The notes under the pieces: generated by a model
Seen by the model: the letters and a program-made list of their open reading frames with translations, nothing else
What the model was told of the DNA's origin: nothing
Database searches by the model: none
Position numbers and translations under genes: made by a program
Shown here: positions 17,248 to 27,010 of the stretch, piece after piece
How the letters are laid out: every line of letters starts with the position of its first letter
How positions within the stretch are numbered: the stretch's first letter is position 1
DNA from: Neisseria uirgultaei
Lineage (GTDB): Bacteria; Pseudomonadota; Gammaproteobacteria; Burkholderiales; Neisseriaceae
Direction: 5' to 3'
Assembly: GCF_962719845.1 (NCBI RefSeq)
Contig: NZ_CAUIYF010000001.1
Location: 1-64,000, forward strand
Length of the DNA: 64,000 nucleotides

Positions 17248-18654
17248 ATGGAAAAAAACACCCTATCCGCCCGCGCACCATCCCCTTGGCTGCCGCTTCT
17301 GCTGGCAATTGCCATTTTTATGCAGATGTTGGATGCGACCATTTTAAATACCGCACTGCCCGAAATTGCCGCCGACCTGAACGAATCGCCTCTGGATATG
17401 CAACTGGCAGTCGTTGCCTATACGCTGACGGTTACCCTGCTGATTCCTTTGAGCGGTTATTTGGCGGACAAGTTCGGAACGAAAAAAGTCTTTTTCGGTT
17501 CGATTGCCGTTTTTATGCTCGGATCAGCATTGTGTGCCGCATCGGGTTCGCTGTTTGAATTGACGCTTTCCCGTGTCGTTCAGGGCATCGGCGGTTCGAT
17601 GCTGGTTCCGATACCGCGTCTGACCATCTTGCGTGTGTACGACAAGTCTAAGCTGCTCAACGCCATCAATTATGCGGTCATGCCTGCACTGATCGGCCCT
17701 GTGTTGGGACCTTTGGCGGGCGGTTATCTGGTCGAATACGCTTCGTGGCACTGGATTTTCCTGCTCAACCTGCCCATCGGTCTGCTGGGGTTTATATTGG
17801 GACGCAACATCATGCCCGATGTCAAAGGCAACGATACCGCTCTGGATTTCAAAGGCTATCTGACCTTTTCCGCTGCCGCCTGCCTGCTGCTGCTTGCGGC
17901 AGAAAGCCTGTCGCACGCGCTGCCTCCGTATTTTGCACTGTTGCCGCTGTGCGGCGGACTGCTGTTTGCACGCCGTTATTTCCGACATATGAAAACCACG
18001 TCCAAACCGATTTATTCCGCCGACCTGTTTCTGATACGCACTTTCCGTCTGGGACTGGCAGGCAATCTGTTCAGCCGTCTCGGCATCAGCTCAATTCCTT
18101 TTCTGATGCCCCTGATGTTTCAAGTCGCTTTCGGCTTCGGCGCAAGCCTGTCGGGTTGGCTGGTCGCACCCGTCGCCCTATCTTCGCTGCTGGTCAAACC
18201 GCTGATTGCACCGCTCATGAAACGTTTTGGCTACCGTACGGTACTGCTTTGGAACACCAAGCTGCTTGCCGCCTTCATCATGCTACTTGCCCTGCCTGAC
18301 GGAAACTCGCCACTGTGGATTTGGATTTTCCTCTCACTGGCGATCGGCGCGTGCAACTCCCTACAGTTTTCTGCCATGAACACACTGACCCTCGCCGATT
18401 TGCGCCCGCAACAGACCGGCAGCGGCAACAGCCTGATGGCGGTCAACCAACAGCTTGCCATCAGCATGGGCATTGTTGCCGGCGCATTAATCCTTAAAAA
18501 CTGGACATTTCTGATACCGGCTTCTTCAGGTCTGCATTCCGCCTTCCGTATGACCCTGCTCAGCATCGGCGGCATCACCCTTGCCTCATCGCTGGTATTC
18601 AATCGGCTGCACGTTTCAGACGGCACCAACCTGACACGGAACACACCGTCCTGA
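17248..18654 (+). CDS. HsrA-like MFS transporter (DHA2 family)
   Basis: A 468-residue inner-membrane pump with about 14 hydrophobic segments. The N-terminus matches the HsrA/EmrB group: MQMLDATILNTALPEIA, the motif-A-like loop GYLADKFGTKKVF (about residue 80) and the motif C region SRVVQGIGGSMLVPIPRL. It closely resembles E. coli HsrA (YieO). Substrate is unknown. ATG 17248 was chosen; upstream in-frame ATG 17230 is an alternative. Divergent from lutA across a Fur-like site. Confidence 0.88.
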   Translation: MEKNTLSARAPSPWLPLLLAIAIFMQMLDATILNTALPEIAADLNESPLDMQLAVVAYTLTVTLLIPLSGYLADKFGTKKVFFGSIAVFMLGSALCAASGSLFELTLSRVVQGIGGSMLVPIPRLTILRVYDKSKLLNAINYAVMPALIGPVLGPLAGGYLVEYASWHWIFLLNLPIGLLGFILGRNIMPDVKGNDTALDFKGYLTFSAAACLLLLAAESLSHALPPYFALLPLCGGLLFARRYFRHMKTTSKPIYSADLFLIRTFRLGLAGNLFSRLGISSIPFLMPLMFQVAFGFGASLSGWLVAPVALSSLLVKPLIAPLMKRFGYRTVLLWNTKLLAAFIMLLALPDGNSPLWIWIFLSLAIGACNSLQFSAMNTLTLADLRPQQTGSGNSLMAVNQQLAISMGIVAGALILKNWTFLIPASSGLHSAFRMTLLSIGGITLASSLVFNRLHVSDGTNLTRNTPS

Positions 18655-18763
18655 AGCGGTTCGCACGCAAAACTTTTACCCGTTTCAACGTTTGGATTAT
18701 GATGTCGCACTTCCATGCGCGCCAACCCCAAAACACAGGCAATGCCGTCTGAACCGATTTCCT

Positions 18764-20290
18764 ATGAAAACACGCAGCCTCATTTCCCTTTTATGTCTCC
18801 TTCTCTGTTCATGTTCTTCATGGCTGCCCCCACTGGAAGAACGGACGGAAAGCCGCCATTTCAATACTTCCAAACCCGTCCGCCTGGACAACATCCTGCA
18901 AATCCGGCACACCCCTCATAACAACGGGCTATCCGATATCTATTTGCTGAATGACCCCCACGAAGCCTTTGCCGCCCGCGCCGCCCTTATCGAATCTGCC
19001 GAACACAGCCTCGATTTGCAATACTACATCTGGCGCAACGACATTTCCGGTCGGCTGCTGTTCAACCTGATGTACCTTGCCGCAGAACGCGGCGTGCGCG
19101 TACGCCTGCTGTTGGACGACAACAACACGCGCGGCTTGGACGACCTCCTGCTCGCCCTCGACAGCCACCCCAATATCGAAGTGCGCCTGTTCAACCCCTT
19201 CGTCTTCCGCAAATGGCGCGCACTCGGCTACCTGACTGACTTCCCCCGCCTCAACCGCCGCATGCACAACAAATCCTTTACCGCTGACAACCGCGCCACC
19301 ATACTCGGCGGACGCAATATCGGCGACGAATATTTCAAAGTCGGTGAGGACACCGTTTTCGCCGACCTGGATATCCTCGCTACCGGCAGCGTCGTCGGCG
19401 AAGTATCGCACGACTTCGACCGCTACTGGGCAAGCCATTCCGCCCACAACGCCACGCGCATCATCCGCAGCGGCAACATCGGCAAGGGTCTTCAAGCACT
19501 CGGATACAACGACGAAACGTCCAGACACGCGCTCCTGCGCTACCGCGAAACCGTCGAACAGTCGCCCCTCTACCGGAAAATACAGACAGGACGCATCGAC
19601 TGGCAGAGCGTCCAAACCCGCCTGATCAGCGACGACCCTGCAAAAGGACTCGACCGCGACCGCCGCAAACCGCCGATTGCAGGGCGGCTGCAAGACGCGC
19701 TCAAACAGCCCGAAAAAAGTGTCTATCTGGTTTCACCCTATTTCGTCCCCACAAAATCCGGCACAGACGCACTGGCAAAACTGGTGCAGGACGGCATAGA
19801 CGTTACCGTTCTGACCAACTCGCTACAGGCGACCGACGTTGCCGCCGTCCATTCCGGCTACGTCAAATACCGAAAACCGCTGCTCAAAGCCGGCATCAAA
19901 CTCTACGAGCTGCAACCCAACCATGCCGTCCCCGCCACAAAAGACAAAGGCCTGACCGGCAGCTCCGTAACCAGCCTGCACGCCAAAACCTTCATTGTGG
20001 ACGGCAAACGCATCTTCATCGGCTCATTCAACCTCGACCCCCGTTCCGCACGCCTCAATACTGAAATGGGCGTCGTCATCGAAAGCCCCAAAATCGCAGA
20101 ACAGATGGAGCGCACCCTCGCCGATACCACACCCGAATACGCCTACCGCGTTACCCTCGACAAACACAACCGCCTGCAATGGCACGATCCCGCCACCCGA
20201 AAAACCTACCCGAACGAACCCGAAGCCAAACTTTGGAAACGCATCGCCGCAAAAATCCTATCCCTGCTGCCCATAGAAGGTTTATTATAG
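18764..20290 (+). CDS. Phospholipase D / cardiolipin synthase C-like lipoprotein
   Basis: A 508-residue protein with two HKD catalytic motifs: HNKSFTAD (about residue 168) and HAKTFIVD (about residue 407), each followed by GGRN or GSFN. The N-terminal signal ends in a lipobox (LLCSCSS), unlike E. coli ClsC, which it otherwise resembles along its length (LDLQYYIWRNDISGRLL, LLLDDNNTRGLDDLL). Family members exchange phosphatidyl groups to make cardiolipin; a neisserial phospholipase D of this kind has been described as secreted and active on host cells. Either role is possible. An uptake sequence lies just before ATG 18764. Confidence 0.9.
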   Translation: MKTRSLISLLCLLLCSCSSWLPPLEERTESRHFNTSKPVRLDNILQIRHTPHNNGLSDIYLLNDPHEAFAARAALIESAEHSLDLQYYIWRNDISGRLLFNLMYLAAERGVRVRLLLDDNNTRGLDDLLLALDSHPNIEVRLFNPFVFRKWRALGYLTDFPRLNRRMHNKSFTADNRATILGGRNIGDEYFKVGEDTVFADLDILATGSVVGEVSHDFDRYWASHSAHNATRIIRSGNIGKGLQALGYNDETSRHALLRYRETVEQSPLYRKIQTGRIDWQSVQTRLISDDPAKGLDRDRRKPPIAGRLQDALKQPEKSVYLVSPYFVPTKSGTDALAKLVQDGIDVTVLTNSLQATDVAAVHSGYVKYRKPLLKAGIKLYELQPNHAVPATKDKGLTGSSVTSLHAKTFIVDGKRIFIGSFNLDPRSARLNTEMGVVIESPKIAEQMERTLADTTPEYAYRVTLDKHNRLQWHDPATRKTYPNEPEAKLWKRIAAKILSLLPIEGLL

Positions 20291-20293
20291 AAA

Positions 20294-20450
20294 TATAGTG
20301 GATTAAATTTAAACCAGTACGACGTTGCCTCGCCTTAGCTCAAAGAGAACGATTCTCTAAGGTGCTGAAGCACCAAGTGAATCGGTTCCGTACTATTTGT
20401 ACTGTCTGCGGCTTCGTCGCCTTGTCCTGATTTAAATTTAATCCACTATA
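20294..20450. repeat. Correia element (CREE), full-length 157 bp
   Basis: Starts TATAGTGGATTAAATTTAAA and ends with its inverse, flanked by TA. The interior (CGATTCTCTAAGGTGCTGAAGCACC and GCTTCGTCGCCTTGTCCTG segments) matches the long Correia form, which includes the part usually containing the IHF site. Such elements are processed by RNase III when transcribed and can supply promoters. It sits between the phospholipase D gene and the NlpC lipoprotein gene. Confidence 0.93.
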
Positions 20451-20500
20451 CCGTCTGAAACACCTTCAGACGGCATATCCGAACCCGCAAAGGAAAAACC

Positions 20501-21034
20501 ATGTTTCCCCTCAACAAAACCCTTTTCCTCTGTCTCAGCGCACTGCTCCTCGCCTCATGCGGCACGACCTCCGGCAAACACCGCCAACCGAAACCCAAAC
20601 AGACAGTCCGGCAAATCCAAGCCGTCCGCATCAGCCACATCGACCACACACAAGGCTCGCAGGAACTCATGCTCCACAGCCTCGGACTCATCGGCACGCC
20701 CTACAAATGGGGCGGCAGCAGCACCGCAACCGGCTTCGATTGCAGCGGCATGATCCAATTCGTTTACAAAAACGCCCTTAACGTCAACCTTCCCCGCACC
20801 GCCCGCGACATGGCGGCAGCCAGCCGCAAAATCCCCGACAGCCGCCTCAAAGCGGGCGACCTCGTATTCTTCAACACCGGCGGCGCACACCGCTACTCAC
20901 ACGTCGGACTCTACATCGGCAACGGCGAATTCATCCATGCCCCCAGCAGCGGCAAAACCATCAAAACCGAAAAACTCTCCACACCGTTTTACGCCAAAAA
21001 CTACCTTGGAGCACATACGTTTTTTACAGAATAA
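20501..21034 (+). CDS. NlpC/P60 family lipoprotein peptidase
   Basis: A 177-residue lipoprotein (lipobox LLLASC) with a C-terminal NlpC/P60 domain. The catalytic triad is visible: Cys in GFDCSGMIQ (about residue 84), His in RYSHVGLYIG, and a third His in EFIHAPSSG. Such enzymes cut peptide stems of peptidoglycan. It resembles E. coli Spr/MepS and NlpC. Preceded by the Correia element and a degenerate uptake-sequence pair at 20451-20475, which may contribute its promoter. Confidence 0.92.
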   Translation: MFPLNKTLFLCLSALLLASCGTTSGKHRQPKPKQTVRQIQAVRISHIDHTQGSQELMLHSLGLIGTPYKWGGSSTATGFDCSGMIQFVYKNALNVNLPRTARDMAAASRKIPDSRLKAGDLVFFNTGGAHRYSHVGLYIGNGEFIHAPSSGKTIKTEKLSTPFYAKNYLGAHTFFTE

Positions 21035-21067
21035 ACAAAACCGTCATCCAAAAGGCCAGCAGCAAAA

Positions 21068-21103
21068 ATGCCGTCTGAAACGCAAAAGCATTTCAGACGG
21101 CAT
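21068..21103. terminator. Bidirectional uptake-sequence hairpin
   Basis: ATGCCGTCTGAAA and its inverse around a ten-base loop, between the convergent NlpC lipoprotein gene and the coiled-coil lipoprotein gene. Confidence 0.7.
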
Positions 21104-21117
21104 CTTCAAATCGAAGG

Positions 21118-22320
21118 TCAGTTAATCAGATACCCTTGGATTTCCTTGGTTTTTGCATTGATTTCTTTAGTACGGCAGTCAGATTGCGCCAAACCGTATT
21201 CGTCGCCATCGGCGCATTTGGCATTCAAACCGTTTTGCCAGTTTCGGTATTCGGGCATAACGGTTTCGGCAATATCGGCGGGCAATGCCTGAACCGCACC
21301 ATCCAATGCCGCCTTGGCAGTCCTTTCTTTTTTGTCTGCTTCCCTAATAATTTCGTCAATCACTGCTTTCTTGCGGTTGTGCAGCTCTTCCAAGCGTGCT
21401 TCGGTTTCCGCCGTTTTGCATGCCAGTTCGCTGATTTTTATGCCGTTTGGCGTTTCACTTTCGGCTTTTGCCTTGCTGGCACAGATTTTATCCATCCCGC
21501 TTTTCCATGTTTTCTGTGAGGCTTGCAGCTTGTTTTGGACGGTTTGCGGCAGACCTTTCCAAAATTGTTCAAACTCGCCGCGCGACAATTTGTAGCGCTC
21601 CTCCCATTCTGATACGCGGGCTGCCTCCTGTTCTTGGCTCAATGCCTCCTGCGCCGCCGCTTCTTCTGCCTCCCTCGCTTCCTGCGCGGCGGCTTCTGCC
21701 GCTTCAAGTTCTTCGTTCCTTTGTTTCGCTTTGTCCAACGGCTCTTTAATCAGTGCCATAGACACCAGCTCGCTGAGCGGATGGATGACTTCGTACGCCT
21801 GATTCAGCTCGGCAAAGATTTTGCTTTTGTCGTCTGTCGGCTGGACGCTATAAGAAATAGTTTTGATGTAATACGCGCCTTCTTTGCGGTAGTAGCGTTC
21901 AAAAAAGTCGGGCGTTTTCTTATAGCTGTTGCCTATGGATTGGTTGGCGGCGACGGCATAACCGACGACATCTTCCGGCACTTCCAACTTCAGCGTGGCT
22001 TCGCATTTCAGTTTGCTGGAAGTGTCGGTTTTTTCGGCAGTACGGATTTCATCGATGGTTATGCCCAAACGTTCGATCATGCTGCGGATATGCGATATGT
22101 CGATGTCGGCAAATGCCTGTTCTTTGAATGCGTCATCGTCAAAAGTTTTGACGGTTTCCCCTTCGACATTGTCGCGGATAAGTTTGACCAAAATCTCTTT
22201 AGCCTCTTCGCTTCCGCAGGAAACCTCCTTCTCGAAAAACGGATTGCTTATACCCAAACGGTCGCAGCCCGACAAAATCAGCATACTTGCCAATGCCAGT
22301 GCGGGTAAGTTCTTTTTCAT
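21118..22320 (-). CDS. Coiled-coil lipoprotein, unknown function
   Basis: A 400-residue lipoprotein (signal MKKNLPALALASMLILSGC). After a globular N-terminal third, residues about 205-255 are a long alanine/glutamate-rich coiled coil (ELEAAEAAAQEAREAEEAA) and the rest has paired cysteines and charged helices. No family recognised. ATG 22320 begins the signal; a TATAAT at 22424-22429 on the minus strand may be its -10. It stands alone between terminators. Confidence 0.8.
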   Translation of the reverse strand: MKKNLPALALASMLILSGCDRLGISNPFFEKEVSCGSEEAKEILVKLIRDNVEGETVKTFDDDAFKEQAFADIDISHIRSMIERLGITIDEIRTAEKTDTSSKLKCEATLKLEVPEDVVGYAVAANQSIGNSYKKTPDFFERYYRKEGAYYIKTISYSVQPTDDKSKIFAELNQAYEVIHPLSELVSMALIKEPLDKAKQRNEELEAAEAAAQEAREAEEAAAQEALSQEQEAARVSEWEERYKLSRGEFEQFWKGLPQTVQNKLQASQKTWKSGMDKICASKAKAESETPNGIKISELACKTAETEARLEELHNRKKAVIDEIIREADKKERTAKAALDGAVQALPADIAETVMPEYRNWQNGLNAKCADGDEYGLAQSDCRTKEINAKTKEIQGYLIN

Positions 22321-22478
22321 CGGATTTCCTTTTCCGTCCAAACGGACTGTCGGTCTGCCCGTATATTCCCACACACGGCGGATGCGGGATGTATGGCTGT
22401 GAGTGTCTGAAATGGTGCGGCGCATTATACGGGATTGCGGGATGCCTTTGACCCGTTTTCAAACCCGTATCGTGCAAA

Positions 22479-22510
22479 ATGCCGTCTGAACACCTTTCAG
22501 ACGGCATTTT
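22479..22510 (-). terminator. Uptake-sequence hairpin after pgi
   Basis: ATGCCGTCTGAA and its inverse around a five-base loop, 11 bases beyond the pgi stop on the minus strand. Confidence 0.7.
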
Positions 22511-22520
22511 GCCCCGGTGT

Positions 22521-24170
22521 TTATGATTTGCGGTTGGTTTGCAGGTAGAGGTTGATCAGGCGTTCGGTCGAGCTGTCGTGCTTTTGCGGCACAGTTTCGC
22601 CGGTCAGTTCGCCCAAAATGGTTTTAGCCAGTTGTTTGCCGAGTTCCACGCCCCACTGGTCGAAGCTGTTGATGCCCCAAATGATGCCTTGGACGAAGGT
22701 TTTGTGTTCGTACATGGCAATCAGGCTGCCCATATTGCGCGGATTGATTTTATCCATGAGGATGAGGTTGGTCGGACGGTTGCCGGAAAAGGTTTTGTGC
22801 GGAATCAGCTCTTCGATACGCGCTTCGTCCATGCCTTGAGCTTGAAGCTCGGCGCGCACTTCGTCCGGCGTTTTACCGCGCATAAAGGCTTCGGCTTGTG
22901 CAAAGACGTTCGCCAACAGGATTTCATGGTGGCCGCGCAGGTTGCTGCGTTTTTCAAGGGAGGCAATCAGGTCAATCGGCGTGATGTGCGTACCTTGGTG
23001 CAGCAGTTGGAAGAAGGCATGCTGGCCGTTGATACCGGTTTCGCCCCAAATAATCGGCGAAGTTTCGTAACCGACAGCTTTGCCGTCAAGGGTCACTTGT
23101 TTGCCATTGCTCTCCATATCGAGCTGCTGGATGAATTTGGGCAGGCGGTGCAGATGTTGGTCGTAAGGCGCGATGACGTGGCTTCCGCCGCCGTAGTAGT
23201 TGATGTACCAGATGCCGATAAGGGCGAGGATGGCGGGCAGGTTGCGCTCGAGCGGAGTGTTGATGAAATGTTGGTCCATCAGGTGCGCGCCGTTGAGCAT
23301 TTCGATGAAGTTTTCTTCGCCGAGATACAGCATAATCGGCAATCCGATGGCGGACCACAGGCTGTAACGGCCGCCGACCCAGTCCCAAAATTCAAACATA
23401 TTGGCGGTGTCGATGCCGAATTCGGCAACGGCTTTTTGGTTGGTGGAAACAGCAACGAAATGTTTGGCGACGGCGCTTTCATCGCCCGCATGATTCAAAA
23501 ACCATTCGCGCGCGGTCAGCGCGTTGGTCAGCGTTTCCTGCGTGGTAAAGGTTTTGGAGGCGATAATGAACAGCGTGGTTTCGGGGTGGACTTTGGACAA
23601 TACGTCGCGCAGTTGCGATCCGTCCACGTTGGAGACGAAGTGCATCTTCAGGCGCGGATGTCCGAAAGGCTTGAGCGCGGTACACATCATCAGCGGGCCC
23701 AAATCCGATCCGCCGATGCCGATGTTGACAACGTCGGTAATCACTTGGTTGGTATAGCCCAGCCAGCTTCCGCTGCGGACTTCGTGTGCAAATTCGCCCA
23801 TACGTTGCAAAACGCGGTTGACTTTGGGCATAACATCTTCACCGTCAACCACAATCGGCGAATTGGTGCGGTTGCGAAGGGCGACGTGGAGGACGGCGCG
23901 GTTTTCCGTCGTATTGATTTTTTCGCCGTGGAACATCTGCCGCATTCGCTCCGGCACGCCTGCTTCGCGGGCAAGCTCGAACAAAAGCGACATGGTTTCG
24001 TCGTTGATGCGGTTTTTGGAGTAGTCCAGCGTCAGTCCGCCGACCTGCAGCCAGTAGCGTTCCGCACGCTGCGGGTCTTGCTCGAACATTTCGCGCATAT
24101 GCAATGTTTTGCTGTCGTCAAAGTGGTTCCACAATTTCGACCATGCGGGTAAGTCGTGAAGGTGTTTCAT
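22521..24170 (-). CDS. pgi: Glucose-6-phosphate isomerase
   Basis: A 549-residue enzyme, the length of E. coli Pgi, interconverting glucose-6-phosphate and fructose-6-phosphate. Signatures seen: VVNIGIGGSDLGPLM (about residue 153), FVSNVDGSQLRDVL, FEFWDWVGGRYSLWSAIGLP and the C-terminal FDQWGVELGKQLA. ATG 24170 is the E. coli-like start; a longer open frame up to 24269 starts inside an uptake sequence and is unlikely. Last gene of the minus-strand glucose block. Confidence 0.97.
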   Translation of the reverse strand: MKHLHDLPAWSKLWNHFDDSKTLHMREMFEQDPQRAERYWLQVGGLTLDYSKNRINDETMSLLFELAREAGVPERMRQMFHGEKINTTENRAVLHVALRNRTNSPIVVDGEDVMPKVNRVLQRMGEFAHEVRSGSWLGYTNQVITDVVNIGIGGSDLGPLMMCTALKPFGHPRLKMHFVSNVDGSQLRDVLSKVHPETTLFIIASKTFTTQETLTNALTAREWFLNHAGDESAVAKHFVAVSTNQKAVAEFGIDTANMFEFWDWVGGRYSLWSAIGLPIMLYLGEENFIEMLNGAHLMDQHFINTPLERNLPAILALIGIWYINYYGGGSHVIAPYDQHLHRLPKFIQQLDMESNGKQVTLDGKAVGYETSPIIWGETGINGQHAFFQLLHQGTHITPIDLIASLEKRSNLRGHHEILLANVFAQAEAFMRGKTPDEVRAELQAQGMDEARIEELIPHKTFSGNRPTNLILMDKINPRNMGSLIAMYEHKTFVQGIIWGINSFDQWGVELGKQLAKTILGELTGETVPQKHDSSTERLINLYLQTNRKS

Positions 24171-24290
24171 CTGTATGCTCCTGAATGAGGTTTTTTGTTG
24201 TGGGATGCAGAGGCTGCCGGAAACTGCCGCAAGCCGCTGACGGCCGTTGTCCGGCATTTCAGACGGCATTTGCGGGATGCCGTCTGAAGG

Positions 24291-25139
24291 TCAATCTTTG
24301 TCGTAATCGATGTGCTTGTTGTGTATGCTTTTTTTGCTTTTCTGCAATTGCAGGCTGGCAGCATCGCCCAAGCGCAGGGCAAGTCCGATGGCGAGAATAT
24401 CGATGACGGCAAGCTGCAAGAGGCGGGAAACCATGGGCGTGTAGAGTTCGGCGTTTTCCTGTGTGGCAACGCTCAACACGCAGTCGGCAAGTTGCGCCAG
24501 AGGCGAATCGTTGCGGGTCAGCGCGATGACGGACGCGCCGTTTTCTTTGGCGATGCTGACTGCATCCAAAAGTTCGATAGACGAACCCGTGTTGGAAATG
24601 GCAACCAAAACATCCTGATCGCTCAAAACGGATGCCGCCATCAGCTGCGTGTGCGTATCGACATAGGCGACCGTGGACATGCCGAAACGGAAAAACTTGT
24701 GCTGCGCGTCCTGCGCGACGATACCGGAATTGCCGACACCGTAAAACTCGACGCGGCGGGCGTGCATCAGTGTGGCAATGGCGTTTTCCAGCTCCGACTC
24801 TTTCAGGAAGCGGCGTTCGCCCAACAGCGAGGCGGCGGCATTGCCCAATACTTTCTCGACCACGCTTGCCATATCGTCGTCGGCGTTGAGTTCTTCGTGG
24901 ACATAGGGCATACCCTCATGACCGATGCTGGCGGACAACGCGAGCTTGAACTCGGGCAGTCCTTTATAACCGAGGCTGCGGCAGAATCGGATGACGGTCG
25001 GCTGGCTGACGGACGCACGTTCGGCAATTTCGGCAACGGCGGCATGGACGAACCATTTGGGTTCCGCCAATGCACATTCGGCGACTTTGCGTTCCGCACC
25101 GGAAAGGTTTGCCAGTGATTCGCTGATTTTGCTTAACAT
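24291..25139 (-). CDS. hexR: RpiR-family regulator HexR
   Basis: A 282-residue repressor with an N-terminal RpiR helix-turn-helix (AERASVSQPTVIRFCRSLGYKG, residues about 37-58, given in part) and a C-terminal SIS sugar-phosphate domain (FYGVGNSGIVAQDAQHKF; VLVAISNTGSSIELL). HexR binds KDPG and controls zwf, edd and related genes. It lies inside the very block it is expected to control: 120 bases from pgi, followed upstream by glk, pgl and zwf, and HexR-like operators lie between zwf and edd. Confidence 0.93.
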   Translation of the reverse strand: MLSKISESLANLSGAERKVAECALAEPKWFVHAAVAEIAERASVSQPTVIRFCRSLGYKGLPEFKLALSASIGHEGMPYVHEELNADDDMASVVEKVLGNAAASLLGERRFLKESELENAIATLMHARRVEFYGVGNSGIVAQDAQHKFFRFGMSTVAYVDTHTQLMAASVLSDQDVLVAISNTGSSIELLDAVSIAKENGASVIALTRNDSPLAQLADCVLSVATQENAELYTPMVSRLLQLAVIDILAIGLALRLGDAASLQLQKSKKSIHNKHIDYDKD

Positions 25140-25188
25140 AATGATATGCCCTTCGATAATGCAGCCCCGCTGCAAGGAGCCGCTGTGG

Positions 25189-26175
25189 TTAAACGTTTCT
25201 CAAATGGTTGTCGAGAGCCGCAGCCGCACCGGAAATTCCGGGAAACTCGCTCAAGACGACATACACGGGAATCGCGGCAAGATATGCTTCAAACCTGCCC
25301 TTGTTCTCAAAACGGCTGCGGAACGGGGAAGTTTTGAAGTATTCCAACACGCGGGGAATAATGCCGCCGCACAGGTACACGCCGCCGCGCGCGCCCAGCG
25401 TCAGGGCGAGGTTGGAAGCAACCGTGCCGAGCATGGCGCAGAAGATGTCCAAAGTCTGACGGCACAAAGGCGACGTGCCGCTCAAAGCCTTTTCCGTGAT
25501 TTCAGACGGCATCAGTTTGGCGGGTTTCGCTTTCTGTTTTGCAGCCAAAGCCTCGTAAACCAAGCTCAAGCCCGCGCCGCTCAAAAAGCGTTCGGCAGAA
25601 ACATGGCCGTATTTGTTTTTGGCGTACTGCCAAATCAGCACTTCCATATCGTCAAACGGCGGGAAACTGGTATGCCCGCCCTCGCCCGCCAAAGCCACCC
25701 AGCCTGCGGGGCTGTGCACCAATCCGCTCACGCCCAGGCCGGTACCGGGGCCGATAACGGCTTTTGGGGCAAATTCGACAGGTTTTTGCCCGCCTACCTG
25801 CATCAGGTCTTTGCTTGAAGTCTGCGTTACCGCCAATGCCTGCGCGGTAAAGTCGTTCAACAGAATCAACGTTTCAAAACCCAAAGCCTGACGGGTGGTT
25901 TCGATGGAGAATGCCCAATGGTGGTTGGTCATCTGCACCCAGTCGCCTAAAATCGGGTTGGCGATGGCAAATGCCGCGTGCAGCACGCCTGTTGCACCAC
26001 TTTGGTTCAGATAGGCACGCACCGCGTCGGTAACCGTATCGTAGTCCTTACACGGAAGCACGGTGGCTTTTTCGATGACGCGCGGCGCGGTTTCCAATGC
26101 GAAACGGGCGTTTGTGCCGCCGATGTCGGCGACCAGCCTCGGGTAATCGGCGTGTTTATTCGGCGTAGAAGACAT
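25189..26175 (-). CDS. glk: Glucokinase
   Basis: A 328-residue ATP-dependent glucokinase of the E. coli Glk type. Phosphate-binding start LVADIGGTNARFALE (residues about 14-28), catalytic region ILLNDFTAQALAV and VIGPGTGLGVSGL are all present, as is the C-terminal GGVYLCGGIIPRVLEYF. It makes glucose-6-phosphate for zwf. Its first 20 bases overlap the pgl end, so translation is coupled. An uptake sequence is embedded in frame at about 25502 (LMPSEITEK). Confidence 0.95.
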   Translation of the reverse strand: MSSTPNKHADYPRLVADIGGTNARFALETAPRVIEKATVLPCKDYDTVTDAVRAYLNQSGATGVLHAAFAIANPILGDWVQMTNHHWAFSIETTRQALGFETLILLNDFTAQALAVTQTSSKDLMQVGGQKPVEFAPKAVIGPGTGLGVSGLVHSPAGWVALAGEGGHTSFPPFDDMEVLIWQYAKNKYGHVSAERFLSGAGLSLVYEALAAKQKAKPAKLMPSEITEKALSGTSPLCRQTLDIFCAMLGTVASNLALTLGARGGVYLCGGIIPRVLEYFKTSPFRSRFENKGRFEAYLAAIPVYVVLSEFPGISGAAAALDNHLRNV

Positions 26176-26851
26176 GGCAGTTCACTCCTTGGCGGTTCAA
26201 TACGAAGCTGATCGGATATTCGCGGTTTTCGCCTTGTGCGGCTTGGTCGAACACGGCTTTTTTCTCCGCGCCCTGAATCGCCAAAAACACATGCCCCGTA
26301 TGGGCAATCGCATCCAAAGTCATGCTGATACGCTCGTGCGGCGCGGTAACGGGCGTGGTATGCACCAGCGCGACACCTGCCGAACCGTCGATTGCCGTCT
26401 GAAACTGCGGAGCTTTCGGGAAAATCGAAGCCGTATGCCCGTCGTTTCCCATACCCAAAATCAAAACATCGGGCTGCTTGTAATGTTTCAGCGCATAATC
26501 GACAACAGCATCGGGATGTAATTCGGTTTCAGTTTTTCCGTCTTCCACCATAGGAATCCACATTGCCGCTTCCGCTTTGTTCTTCAACAGGTATTCGCGC
26601 ACCAGACCGGTATTGCTGTCGGCGTGGTTGGTCGGCACGACGCGTTCGTCAACCAAAGTAACGCCCACTTTGCCCCAGTCCAAATCTTTTTGCGACAAGG
26701 CGTTGAAAAACGCAATCGGCGAACGTCCGCCGGAGACTGCCAACACCGCACTGCCTTTTTCATCCAGCGCGCCCTGCAATGAAGCCGCTACGGCATCGGC
26801 CAAAGACTGCGCCGCTTCTGCCGCGTTTCCGTATTCGTGCCAAACAAACAT
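26156..26851 (-). CDS. pgl: 6-phosphogluconolactonase
   Basis: A 231-residue enzyme hydrolysing 6-phosphogluconolactone, product of zwf. The family is clear from AVSGGRSPIAFFNAL (about residue 38), VTLVDERVVP and ILGMGNDGHTASIFP (about residue 131). Positioned between zwf and glk in the same direction. Confidence 0.95.
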   Translation of the reverse strand: MFVWHEYGNAAEAAQSLADAVAASLQGALDEKGSAVLAVSGGRSPIAFFNALSQKDLDWGKVGVTLVDERVVPTNHADSNTGLVREYLLKNKAEAAMWIPMVEDGKTETELHPDAVVDYALKHYKQPDVLILGMGNDGHTASIFPKAPQFQTAIDGSAGVALVHTTPVTAPHERISMTLDAIAHTGHVFLAIQGAEKKAVFDQAAQGENREYPISFVLNRQGVNCHVFYAE

Positions 26852-27010
26852 ATTTGTGTCCTTTTGTGATTTCAGACGGCATATCCCGTTACGGGGCGGC
26901 TGCCGGGCAATGGCTTATGCCGCTTCCGCCCCGAAGCGGGACTGCTTTTCCTGCCCCGACCTCCTTCAGACGGCATTTCAAACCCCATGCCGTCTGAACG
27001 CATTATTGCA

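Noticed and set aside
22539..24152. Long open frame on the plus strand opposite pgi
   Set aside because: It is the shadow of a GC-rich gene; the minus strand encodes an unmistakable glucose-6-phosphate isomerase.
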